The notes under the pieces were generated by a model. The model searched no databases and had not been told where the DNA came from. It saw only the letters and a list, made by a program, of their open reading frames with translations. Shown one piece after another: positions 25,478 through 33,821 of a DNA stretch of 64,000 bases. A program made the position numbers and the translations under genes. Source of the stretch: Kitasatospora kifunensis (GTDB taxonomy: Bacteria; Actinomycetota; Actinomycetes; Streptomycetales; Streptomycetaceae); contig NZ_JACHJV010000001.1 in NCBI RefSeq assembly GCF_014203855.1, positions 1,116,001 through 1,180,000 of the forward strand. Reading direction: 5' to 3'. Each line of letters opens with the position of its first letter. The first letter of the stretch is position 1.

Positions 25478-28400
25478 TCAGCCCCGGCTGCAGGTGTCCT
25501 GGTAGGGCTGGTTCAGGTGGTAGGTGACCGTCCAGTCCTCGCGGGACAGGCCGCCGCCGGCCAGCCGGCAGGCCAGGCCCGTGACGTCGGCGGCGATCGC
25601 AGGCAGGGCGGCGAGGTCCCAGAGCTGGACGGTCCCGTCCTCACGGACGACCGCCAGGGATCTGCGGTCCGGACCGAACTGAACGTCCGCGACGTCGGAG
25701 CCGGTGTCCGGCAGACTGGCCATCAGGCCCGGGGTGGCCGGATCGGCGGTCTCGTAGAGGTCGACGACACCGTTCGCGTGGGCGACCGCGAGGAGGTTGC
25801 CGTCGGGGTGGTAGGCGAGGTGGGCCACGTCGGAGGCCAGCGGGACGGTGCTGAGCTGGGTCGGTCCGATGGCATCCCCCAACGACCACAGGTCGACGCC
25901 GCCATCGGTGTTGCGGGCGGCCAGCACCTTCCCGTCCGGTCGGAAGGCGGCGATCGACGTACCGATCCAGGGGTGTGCCCCCGGGGCGAACATGTTGGCC
26001 GGCTGGCGGACCGGCACCAGAACCGGAGCGGCCGGCTTCGAGACGTCCCAGAGCGAGTCCGGCAGGGCCAGCCGTCGCCCGTCCGGGCTGAACAGGGTGG
26101 GCGTGTGGATGACGGTGTCGCCCTGGAACTTCGAGGAGATTCGCGGCCGAAGGCTCGTGATCAGTGTCTGCTGGACGGGGGCGGTGGGGTTGCTGGTGTC
26201 CCACAGGCCGACCCAGGAGTCACGGAAGAACTCGCCGCCGGTGACCGCGAGCAGGTCGGACCGTGGGCTGAACGCCAGCGAACCCACCCCCGACTGTCCG
26301 GTCAGGGTGACCAACTTCCGTGGCTGGCCCGGGTTGGAGACGTCCCACAGCGTCACCTCGCCCTTGTCACTGATCTCGCCGGCCGCGGTGCCGACCGCCA
26401 CGACGGTGCCGGCCCGGTTGACGCCGACGGCCTCGACCCGCCAGCCGCTCCGGCCCGGGAGCTGCGCCAGCTCGCGCGGGTGGGACGGGTCCGCGGTGTC
26501 CCAGAGGCGGGCATCGCCCGCGAAGCCACCGGTCACCAGCAGGCGCCCGTCGGGACTGAAGGCCTCGGTCGTCAGCGAGCCCCCGGCAGCGAGTGAGCCG
26601 AACAGCGTAGGCCCGTTGCGGCTGTTGACGAGCCATCGGGCGAGAGTCCCGGAGTCGTCGACCGTCCAGACCCGCTGTGCGTCCCGGCTGAACGCAACGG
26701 CCTCGATCGGGCTGAAGTGCCCTGATCTGGTCCCCTGGTCGAGGTCACTCGACGCGGCCGAGGTCGCCCCGTGCGCGCCCACCAGCGCCGGCCGGGCCTG
26801 GGGATGCGCCGGGTCCGTGACGTCCCACAGGCGGGAGATCCCATCGAGTCCCGAGGCGATGAGCAAGCCGTGCGGTCCGAGGGCGAGCGCGTTCACGCTG
26901 TCGGAGTCGTTGAGGGTGGCCAGCTTCCTCGGCGCGCTCGGGTTGCTGAGGTCCCAGAGGAAGACCGACCGTTCGTAGGCCGTGGCCAGCAGCGGGCCGT
27001 CGGGGCTGAACGCGGCCGCCCCGTTGATGAACGGCTGGGCGGCGGTGGCCCGCGGATGGGCCGGGTCCGAAACGTCCCAGACCTGCCAGCCCGTGCGGTG
27101 CGTGATGGAGTCCGGGGTGAGCGAGTCGTCCTTGGCCACGATGGCCCCGGAGCTGGTGACAAGGGTCCGGCCGTCGGCGCTGAACGTCGCGTACTCGGCT
27201 TGCGAGGCGGCCACCGGATCGCTCAACCGGCGGGGCGCGGTGCCATCGCCGAGGTCCCAGAGCGTCAGCGTGCCGGTCGCGCCGTCACCGGCAAGCAGGG
27301 CCAGCCGTCGGCCGTCCGGGCTGAAGGCCGCACCCCGAACCGGGTCGCCGGCGTCCGCCCGGAACGGCAACTTCCGTGGCTGCTGTCGGTCCGACAGGTC
27401 CCACAGGATCACGTCGTTGTCGGCGGGTGTGCCGCCCTGGCGGGTGTCCGGGGCCGCCATAGTGACCAGCAGGCGCTGGTCGGGGCTGAACACGACCGCC
27501 CGGACCGGGTTGACGTGGTCGTGCAGGGTGGCGAGCGGCCGGGGGTGTGCGATGTCGGTGGTGTCCCACAGGTGCACGGTGGTGGCCTCTGCAGTGGACC
27601 ACTGAGTGACCGCCACCATGGTGTCGTCACCACTGACGGCGGCGACGTCCACATGTGCTCCCACCGCCCCCGGTACCGAGCCGCCGTCCAGGGCGGTCTG
27701 CTGGAGCGTGGCGAGCAGGGCGGTACGGCCCTCCTGAGTGGGATTCAGGCGCAGGGCGGCCAGGCTCAGCTGGAGGGACAGCTCGGGGTCGGTCGCCTGC
27801 ACTTGGCGGGCATCGGCCAACAGCAGCCGCTCCGTGGCGAGGTTGCGCTCTGCGGTCGCCTCCCGGCTCCGCTGATCGGCCAGCCTCTGCTGGTTGAACG
27901 CGAGTTGGGCGGCCACCAGGGCGATGACCGTGAGCGTGACCAGCGCCGTGCCGGCGGCGCGGCGGATCACGGTGCTACGGCGGCTGCGGTTCAGCGAGGC
28001 GTCCAGGAAGGCCGCGGCCGTCGGGCCGAGCCCTGCCCTCCCGGTGCGGTCGGCCCAGCCGCGGGCCGCGTCCAGCTGACTGCCCCGGTACAGCAGGTCG
28101 GGGTCGCGGCGCGGCGTGCGGTCCCAAGCGGCGGCGGCCTCTTCGAGCTTCTGGCGCAGCAGGTTGTCGGCGCGGTCGGTGTCGATCCAGGAGCGCAGCC
28201 GGGGCCAGGCGTGCAGCAGGGCCTCGTGGGTGATCTGGACGGTGTCACGGAGCCTGGTGAGCAGCCGTCCGCGGGTGAATCCGGCGAGCACGGCCTCGGC
28301 GGCTGCCGGGTCCAGGCCCTCGGTCAGCTCGCGTTCGGTGCGGGCGCGGCGGGTGTCGTCGGTTCCCTCGCCGATCCTGACCAGGCGTCGGAACATCACC

Positions 28401-29524
28401 TCGGCGCCCTGTCGCCCGGCCGCCGCCAGCTGGCGGTAGGCGTCCTCCGCGGTCTCCGCGACCGCGCCCTGGATGCGCCCCGAGGCCCGGTAGCCGTCAA
28501 CGGTCAGGATCGCACCGTGGCGCTGTTGCCAGGTGACCCGCAGCGCGTGCGCGAGCAGTGGCAGGCGCCCTGCCTCGTAGCCGCGCTCGAGTAAGGATTC
28601 GTCACCGGCGGACTGGGACGGGAGGGGCGTGGTACTGCCCAGGTCGCTGAGCAGCAGCTCGACCAGGCCCTCCTCGAGCTCCAGCCCTTCGCGCTGCGCG
28701 GGGAAGAGGATCGCCTCGCGCAGCTCAGTGCGGGACATCGGACCGACGAACACCTGCCGGTGTTCCAGCGCCTCGCGCAGCGGCCGGTACTGGGCGAAGC
28801 GGGCGTAGAAGTCCGCCCGAACGCCGTAGACGACCAGAGCCAATGGACCATCGGATCCGCTCATCCGTGCCTCGGCCAGCCGTTCCAGCGCGCTGACGAA
28901 GCCCTTGCGCCGGTTCTCGGCGGCGGCCTGGGTGAAGAGTTCCTCGGCCTGGTCGACGATCACGACCAGGCGGTCGGCCCGCTGCGCGGCCAGCGCCGCA
29001 CCGAGGCGGTCGGCCAGCGCCTCGGTGTCGTCGCTCAGTTCGCGTTCGATCTCGTCCGGCTCGCCGTCGGTCAGCGCGGCAAGGTGACGGGCGAGCGCGG
29101 CCACCGGGTGGGCGCCCGGGGTGAACACCAGACAGGGCCAGCGGCGCGAGCCCGGCAGGGCGCCGCGGGCCAGCGCGGGTACCAGGCCTGCCTGTAGCAA
29201 CGAGGACTTGCCCGCTCCGGAGGCGGCGACCACGACGACCGCGCCACCGTCCTGGAGACACTCATCGAGGCGGCGGGTCAGCCTGCCGAGGGTCTGGTCG
29301 CGGCCGAAGAACCACTTGGACTGCGCGGCGCCGAACGCGCTCATGCCGGGGTACGGGCACTCGTCACCGCCGTCGGTGCCGGAGTCGATCCGTCGGATGC
29401 GGTGCTGGCCGTCCCCGTGGTGCACGTGTACGTCGCGGACGGTGAGGTACTGGTCGCCGGCGGCCATGTAGATGGTGCCGGACCCGGATGCGTAAGCCTC
29501 CAGGTTAACGGTGGGGTCGCTCAC
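25478..29524 (-). CDS. nSTAND NTPase with WD40 repeats (NLR-like)
   Basis: The 1348-residue product starts at a GTG overlapping the stop of the preceding gene (GTGA, 29521-29524). Residues 1-30 carry a short motif (ASGSGTIYMAAGDQYLT). Residues 56-75 are the nSTAND entry signature CPYPGMSAF...WFFGRDQ. Walker A is VAASGAGKSSLLQAG (about 99-113) and Walker B VVIVDQAEELF. A single membrane-type segment (TALVTLTVIALVAAQLAF) and a charged coiled coil precede 12 or more WD40 blades (FSPDGRRLAL, LWDLS repeats). This is a prokaryotic NLR layout: sensor WD40, STAND switch, N-terminal signalling motif. The ligand is unknown. Confidence 0.9.
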   Translation of the reverse strand: MSDPTVNLEAYASGSGTIYMAAGDQYLTVRDVHVHHGDGQHRIRRIDSGTDGGDECPYPGMSAFGAAQSKWFFGRDQTLGRLTRRLDECLQDGGAVVVVAASGAGKSSLLQAGLVPALARGALPGSRRWPCLVFTPGAHPVAALARHLAALTDGEPDEIERELSDDTEALADRLGAALAAQRADRLVVIVDQAEELFTQAAAENRRKGFVSALERLAEARMSGSDGPLALVVYGVRADFYARFAQYRPLREALEHRQVFVGPMSRTELREAILFPAQREGLELEEGLVELLLSDLGSTTPLPSQSAGDESLLERGYEAGRLPLLAHALRVTWQQRHGAILTVDGYRASGRIQGAVAETAEDAYRQLAAAGRQGAEVMFRRLVRIGEGTDDTRRARTERELTEGLDPAAAEAVLAGFTRGRLLTRLRDTVQITHEALLHAWPRLRSWIDTDRADNLLRQKLEEAAAAWDRTPRRDPDLLYRGSQLDAARGWADRTGRAGLGPTAAAFLDASLNRSRRSTVIRRAAGTALVTLTVIALVAAQLAFNQQRLADQRSREATAERNLATERLLLADARQVQATDPELSLQLSLAALRLNPTQEGRTALLATLQQTALDGGSVPGAVGAHVDVAAVSGDDTMVAVTQWSTAEATTVHLWDTTDIAHPRPLATLHDHVNPVRAVVFSPDQRLLVTMAAPDTRQGGTPADNDVILWDLSDRQQPRKLPFRADAGDPVRGAAFSPDGRRLALLAGDGATGTLTLWDLGDGTAPRRLSDPVAASQAEYATFSADGRTLVTSSGAIVAKDDSLTPDSITHRTGWQVWDVSDPAHPRATAAQPFINGAAAFSPDGPLLATAYERSVFLWDLSNPSAPRKLATLNDSDSVNALALGPHGLLIASGLDGISRLWDVTDPAHPQARPALVGAHGATSAASSDLDQGTRSGHFSPIEAVAFSRDAQRVWTVDDSGTLARWLVNSRNGPTLFGSLAAGGSLTTEAFSPDGRLLVTGGFAGDARLWDTADPSHPRELAQLPGRSGWRVEAVGVNRAGTVVAVGTAAGEISDKGEVTLWDVSNPGQPRKLVTLTGQSGVGSLAFSPRSDLLAVTGGEFFRDSWVGLWDTSNPTAPVQQTLITSLRPRISSKFQGDTVIHTPTLFSPDGRRLALPDSLWDVSKPAAPVLVPVRQPANMFAPGAHPWIGTSIAAFRPDGKVLAARNTDGGVDLWSLGDAIGPTQLSTVPLASDVAHLAYHPDGNLLAVAHANGVVDLYETADPATPGLMASLPDTGSDVADVQFGPDRRSLAVVREDGTVQLWDLAALPAIAADVTGLACRLAGGGLSREDWTVTYHLNQPYQDTCSRG

Positions 29525-29967
29525 TGCCCGGTGATGTGCATGCTGTCGCCGGACATGAAGATCTTCGCGTGGTCGGAGGCCGTCGCCTGCATGGTCACCC
29601 GGTTCCCGCCGGTCGCGGGCTCGGGGTCGGTCCGTTTGAGTTCGGCGACCAGGGAGCGCAGTTCCGCCGCGAGTGACGGGTCGGCCCGCAGCGCGTCGCG
29701 CAGGCGGGCGCGCCACTCGATGGCCAGGTCCTGTTCCGCCTGCCCGTCGCCGGCCTGTCGGGCCGCCAGCAGCTCCTCCCGGGTCTCGGTCAACTGGGCC
29801 GCCACGGTTTCGGATTCCTCGGGCTGCTCCGGGTGCCGGCGCCGCCACAGTGACGTAACGCGCTGTTTGGCCTGCTCCCAACCATCCGTGGCCAGCCGGC
29901 CCACCAGAGCGGTCGCCGCCGTGGACGCCAGCGCTACCAGTTCGGGATCCATCCGAGCCCCCGCCAT
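29521..29967 (-). CDS. Small helical Bell-domain-like partner of the NLR
   Basis: The 148-residue product (or 143 from the ATG at 29952) is almost all helical: LVALASTAATALVGRLATDG, WEQAKQRVTSLWRRRHPEQP, LRALVAELKR-type repeats. It ends in ASDHAKIFMSGDSMHIT, which resembles the motif at the N-terminus of the adjacent NLR (ASGSGTIYMAAGDQYLT) over 17 positions without gaps. Helical Bell domains followed by amyloid-type signalling motifs are known beside bacterial NLR genes, where motif contact switches on the effector. The assignment rests on layout and motif, not on a search. It is coupled to the NLR gene by GTGA. Confidence 0.7.
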   Translation of the reverse strand: MAGARMDPELVALASTAATALVGRLATDGWEQAKQRVTSLWRRRHPEQPEESETVAAQLTETREELLAARQAGDGQAEQDLAIEWRARLRDALRADPSLAAELRSLVAELKRTDPEPATGGNRVTMQATASDHAKIFMSGDSMHITGQ

Positions 29968-30189
29968 GACGAAATGTCAGACTTCCTGACCGTGTCCAGC
30001 ATTCTGGTACTGATCCGGTGGCATGAACAAGTGTCCTGGTCACGACAGGGTTCGGGGCTGGACCACGCTCGCCTCACCCGATCGGCGCAGCAGCACTGCG
30101 GGACCCTGTCGTCCGATTCTTCGTAATCGGCTGACGTGCGGGTTTGTGGGTGGGATGGTGGTGGGGATCGGTCTGTTTACGGGGAAGTG
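29968..30189. other. Intergenic region upstream of the Bell-NLR pair
   Basis: This stretch should hold the promoter for the minus-strand Bell-NLR operon and the left end of the transposase remnant to its right. Inverted short matches (CAGGGT...ACCCTG at 30046-30107) may be an old insertion-sequence end. No gene is seen. Confidence 0.4.
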
Positions 30190-30920
30190 AGGAGGATCGG
30201 CGCGGTGTCGCTGCGTCCTGTCCCGGCCCCCGAAGTCCCGGAGGCGACAGTTCGGGTGGCCCGGGCTGCGTTCCCGAAGGGCTGCTTGGCGATGCGGGTC
30301 CGTGACGAGCTCGGTGTGCTGTTCCAGGACGCGGACTTCGCGGCGGCGTTTCCCGCGCGGGGCGGCCCGGGTCTTGCCCCGGGGATGCTCGCGGTGGTGT
30401 CGGTGATGCAGTTCGCCGAACGGTTGACGAACCGCCAGGCGGCTGATGCGGTCCGCGGCAGGATCGACTGGAAATACTTGCTGGGGCTGGAGTTGGAGGA
30501 CCAGGGCTTCCACTTCTCGGTCCTGTCGGGTTTCCGCGAACGGCTGGTCGAGCACAGCGCGGAGCAGGTGGTTCTGGACCGGCTGCTGCAGCGGCTGTCC
30601 GAGCTCGGATTCCTGCGGGCCGGTGGCCGCGTGCGCACCGATGCGACCCATGTCCTCGCTCTCGTACGGGACTTGAACCGGCTGGAGTTCTGCGCCGAGA
30701 CGCTGCGGTGCGCGCTGGAGGCCCTGTCGGTTGCTGCCCCCAACTGGCTGCGCGGAGCCCGGATCGCGGACGCTTCCTGGCAGGACCGGTACGGGCAGCG
30801 GGCCGATTCCTACCGCCTGCCCAAGGGCGAGCCGCAGCGCGGGGCGTTCGCGGTGCAGGTCGGAGCCGACGGCTTCAGCTTGCTGGAGGCGGTCCACCAC
30901 CCCGGCGCACCCGCCTGGCT
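30190..30920 (+). pseudogene. IS1182-family transposase, 5' fragment
   Basis: From about 30190 the reading frame gives LRPVPAPEVPEATVRVARAA, FPKGCLAMRVRDELGVLFQD and ADAVRGRIDWKYLLGLELED, the N-terminal half of IS1182-type transposases (full length about 500 residues). At about 30920 it breaks off into sequence matching the opposite strand of another transposase. The C-terminal catalytic glutamate region is missing, so the element is dead. Confidence 0.8.
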
Positions 30921-30924
30921 GCGA

Positions 30925-31350
30925 CAGTTGCGGGCCAGCTCGCCCTGGATCCGCCGGTGTCCCCACCCCGCGTTCTCGCGAGCGAGCCGGAGGATCAGCT
31001 TCTTGATCGCCGTTCGGGTCGGCGGGCGCCCGGTCCGGGTTCGCCGCGCACTGTAGTCCCACTTCTCCGCGATGAACCTGCGATGCCAGACCAGAAGCGT
31101 GCCGGGTGCGACAGGGAAGACCTCACGCCAGCGGTGACGGGGTATCAGTCCAGACAGCACCGCTATCCAGAGCCGGTCCGCCGGCTCATAGCAGACCGGG
31201 CCCGCGATCTGACGGCGCAGCACCGCGTTCTCATGCCGAAGCACGAGCAACTCGGCATCCTTCGCCGTGTCACGGCGCAGCAGCACCCCGGGGACGGACA
31301 CCAGCTTGCGGACCACCTTGTACAACAGCGAGACGATCACCCGGACATGG
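30925..31350 (-). pseudogene. 5' fragment of a single-ORF DDE transposase
   Basis: On the minus strand from about 31350: VRVIVSLLYKVVRKLVSVPG, LLRRDTAKDAELLVLRHENA and LRLARENAGWGHRRIQGELA. This is the N-terminal part of the same transposase type as the intact genes at 47439 and 57495. It ends abruptly within the region before the catalytic domain, where it abuts the IS1182 fragment in inverted order. One element inserted into, or recombined with, the other and both decayed. Confidence 0.75.
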
Positions 31351-31649
31351 TGCCAGCCGACATCGCCATACCACTGCCACCTGCAGCGATGACTTTCCGA
31401 GCCCGACACGGTAGCTCGGCCCTGCGTCGGGCGACATCGGCTCGCTGCATTGGCCGAGTGATCAGCTGGTCGACTGGACGTCTCGCAGCAGAAGGCCAAC
31501 GTCACCGAGGTGGCGCTGGCCTTCAACCAAGCTGCGACGATCGGCCGCTCTTCGAGTGCTACGTGAACGGCCTGGGGCTGGACGGGGTGCGGGTCAGCCG
31601 ATGTGGGGTCGCTGTGTGTCGGCACCGAGACCGGCTCCCATGTCGGCCC
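31351..31649. other. Gene-free region beside the biosynthetic operon
   Basis: No convincing gene is seen. It separates transposase debris from the end of the formyltransferase gene, and the frames present lack ribosome sites or recognisable motifs. Confidence 0.4.
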
Positions 31650-32345
31650 TCACTGCTCGTGGAGTGCCTGCTTACTGCCCTCAACTCGCATTGTTCCGGG
31701 AAGTGCGATGAGTTCGGGCTTGAACAGCGGCGGCGCGCCCATCGCGGGCTCCCAGGTCGCCAGCTTCTCGTCCTGGGGGACCTCGATCCGCCGGTCCGCA
31801 GCGAGGTCGGCGACCACCTTCGAAAGCAATCGCACACCGAGCGGCGCCAAGTGATCGCGCCACAGGCTCTGCGCGGTCGAGCCCGGGGGCACGAACAGGA
31901 ACTCCTGGGCGGCGAGCGGGCCGGCGTCGGTGCGTTCGGTGAGGTGGTAGACGCTCCCGCCCGTCACCTTGTCGCCGTCACGGATCGTCCATCGGATCGC
32001 ATCCCGGCCGCGGTGCAGCGGCAGCAGGCTGGGGTGGTACCCAATGGTGGCGATGGCGGCTCTGGCACGCGTATGGCGGCCGAGGAAGGCGTGTGAATGG
32101 GCGGCGACGATGATGTCCACCCCGTCCGGGATGTGCATCGCGCGCAGTTCGGCCGAGTCCGTCCATGGGATGTCCCTGGGATACGCCCAAGAGCGCAGGC
32201 GGTCCCAGGACATGGGGTTGCTCTCGTCGGACCGCCCCTTGCGCAGCCGGGGGGCGGCTGCGCCGACGATCTTGTATCCTCCGTCCTGCAGGGCCTCCGC
32301 GACCTGCACTGCGAATGCGCCTTGTCCTGAAATGTAGATGTTCAT
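31650..32345 (-). CDS. Formyltransferase-family enzyme
   Basis: The 231-residue product (ATG at 32345 preceded by GGGAG) has the formyltransferase N-domain fold: NIYISGQGAFAVQVAEALQD at the start, the catalytic-type YHPSLLPLHRGRDAIRWTI block (His-x-SLLP) and GGSVYHLTERTDAGPLAAQE with the family aspartate. Such enzymes transfer a formyl group from 10-formyl-THF to an amine. It is the last gene of the PKS/NRPS operon, 44 bp after mbtH. It could N-formylate the product or an amino-acid building block; salinosporamide-type clusters as I remember them have no such gene. Confidence 0.85.
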   Translation of the reverse strand: MNIYISGQGAFAVQVAEALQDGGYKIVGAAAPRLRKGRSDESNPMSWDRLRSWAYPRDIPWTDSAELRAMHIPDGVDIIVAAHSHAFLGRHTRARAAIATIGYHPSLLPLHRGRDAIRWTIRDGDKVTGGSVYHLTERTDAGPLAAQEFLFVPPGSTAQSLWRDHLAPLGVRLLSKVVADLAADRRIEVPQDEKLATWEPAMGAPPLFKPELIALPGTMRVEGSKQALHEQ

Positions 32346-32389
32346 CCGCACTCCCGCGGTCGCTGGTCAAAGTGCTCGTTAGTGTTCAG

Positions 32390-32587
32390 TCAGGTTGCCG
32401 GTGTCCCCACCACCGCGGTGAAGTGCTCCTGGACGTAGTCGAGGGCGCCGTCACGGTCCGGGCCGGCGTAGACGATCTGCCAGCCCTTCGGCACCTCCAG
32501 GTGGGGCCGCCACAGCGCGTACTGCCCGCCGGCGTTCGCCACGACCAGCCAGTCGCCCTCGCCGCCGTCGAAGGGATTGCCGCTCAT
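32390..32587 (-). CDS. MbtH-like NRPS chaperone
   Basis: The 65-residue product has the MbtH pattern: NPFDGGEGDWLVVANAGGQY, then ALWRPHLEVPKGWQIVY with the conserved tryptophans and P-x-GW. MbtH proteins bind adenylation domains and are needed for their folding and activity; the partner here is the A-PCP protein of this operon. The ATG overlaps the P450 stop (ATGA). It sits at the place of salE in the salinosporamide cluster. Confidence 0.97.
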   Translation of the reverse strand: MSGNPFDGGEGDWLVVANAGGQYALWRPHLEVPKGWQIVYAGPDRDGALDYVQEHFTAVVGTPAT

Positions 32588-33819
32588 CGGTCGACCTCTT
32601 TCAGTCCGGAGTGGTCGGGATCGAACCGCACCGGCATCGTGGAGAATCCGGTCAGGAAGTTGGACCGGATACGCGCCGCCTCATCGGTCGGCTCGAATCC
32701 GGTGGTGAAGTCCCGCAGGGCCTTGAGCAGTTCGGCGATCTCCACCTTGGCCAGGTAGGAGCCGACGCAGAAGTGCGGGCCGTAGCCGAAGGCCAGGTGC
32801 TTGTTGGGGGTACGCCCGAGATCGAACACCTCGGACCGCGCGAAGACCCGTTCGTCCCGGTTGCCGGAGGCGTGCCAAAGTGTGACGATCTCGCCTGGTC
32901 GCAGCCGTACGCCGTGCAGTTCGGTCTCCCGTACGACACTGCGCCCGAAGTGCATCGTGGGCGAGGCCCAGCGCAGCACCTCGTCCACGGCGGTCTCGAC
33001 CGCGACCTCGCCGTGCTTGAGCCGCCGCCACTGTTCGCGCTGGGCCGCGAGCGTGTGGACGCAGTCGATCATCGTCAGCCGGCTGGTTTCGTCGCCCCCG
33101 ATGATCAGGCTGTAGCAGTTGAGCACGATGTCCTCGTCGGACAGCGGCACACCGTCGATGGAGCTGGCGATCAGCATGCTGATCACGTCGTCGCCCGGCG
33201 ACTCGCGCCGGTCCTCGACGATGTCCATGAAGTACATCAGGATCTCGTTGCGAGCCATCTCGGAGTCGACCTCGTCGACATCCTCGTCGTCAGCCGACAG
33301 CGCGGTCTTGGTCAGGCTGAGCAGGTAGTCCCGGTCCTGCTCGGGCAGGCCGAGCAGGTTCGAGATCGTGGTCATCGGGATCCGGCTGGCGATCTGCTCC
33401 GCGAAGTCGCAGCCGCCGGACTCGACCGCCTCGCGGATCCACTGCCGGGTGTTGACCCGGACCGTCTGCGCGACCTCGTTGAGCACTCTCGGAGAGAGCA
33501 CCCGCTGAAGGATCTTGCGCAGCTCGTGGTGCCGGTGCCCGTCGGTGACGGCCAGCATCCGGCCGGCCCCGGCGTCACCGCCGCCCAGGAGCGTGACGAG
33601 CACGTTGCCGCGCTCGGACGTGAAGTTCACGTCGTCCCGGTAGGTGGTCATGATGTCGTCGTAACGGGAGAGCACCCAGAACCCCCGACGGCCGTCGAGT
33701 GGAGGGTTCCAGTGCATCGGGGCGGTGTCCCGCAGGGTGCGCCAGAACCCGTCGAGGTCGTGGTCCGCGAAGGTGGCCGGGTCGCCCAGGTCCAAGGTGT
33801 CCAGTGCCGATGTGCTCAT
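32584..33819 (-). CDS. Cytochrome P450 of the PKS/NRPS operon
   Basis: The 411-residue product has all core P450 features: I-helix LIIGGDETSRL, ExxR in VDEVLRWA, and the haem loop FGYGPHFCVGSYLAKVE with Cys ligand. The I-helix GGDETS form is common in P450s that hydroxylate carrier-bound amino acids. By gene order it corresponds to SalD, which beta-hydroxylates the amino acid on the A-PCP protein. The start ATG lies two bases after the ketosynthase stop. Confidence 0.95.
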   Translation of the reverse strand: MSTSALDTLDLGDPATFADHDLDGFWRTLRDTAPMHWNPPLDGRRGFWVLSRYDDIMTTYRDDVNFTSERGNVLVTLLGGGDAGAGRMLAVTDGHRHHELRKILQRVLSPRVLNEVAQTVRVNTRQWIREAVESGGCDFAEQIASRIPMTTISNLLGLPEQDRDYLLSLTKTALSADDEDVDEVDSEMARNEILMYFMDIVEDRRESPGDDVISMLIASSIDGVPLSDEDIVLNCYSLIIGGDETSRLTMIDCVHTLAAQREQWRRLKHGEVAVETAVDEVLRWASPTMHFGRSVVRETELHGVRLRPGEIVTLWHASGNRDERVFARSEVFDLGRTPNKHLAFGYGPHFCVGSYLAKVEIAELLKALRDFTTGFEPTDEAARIRSNFLTGFSTMPVRFDPDHSGLKEVDR

Positions 33820-33821
33820 GG

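Noticed and set aside
23444..28594. Plus-strand frames opposite the RHS and WD40 genes
   Set aside because: Repetitive antisense of YD and WD40 repeats without recognisable protein character.
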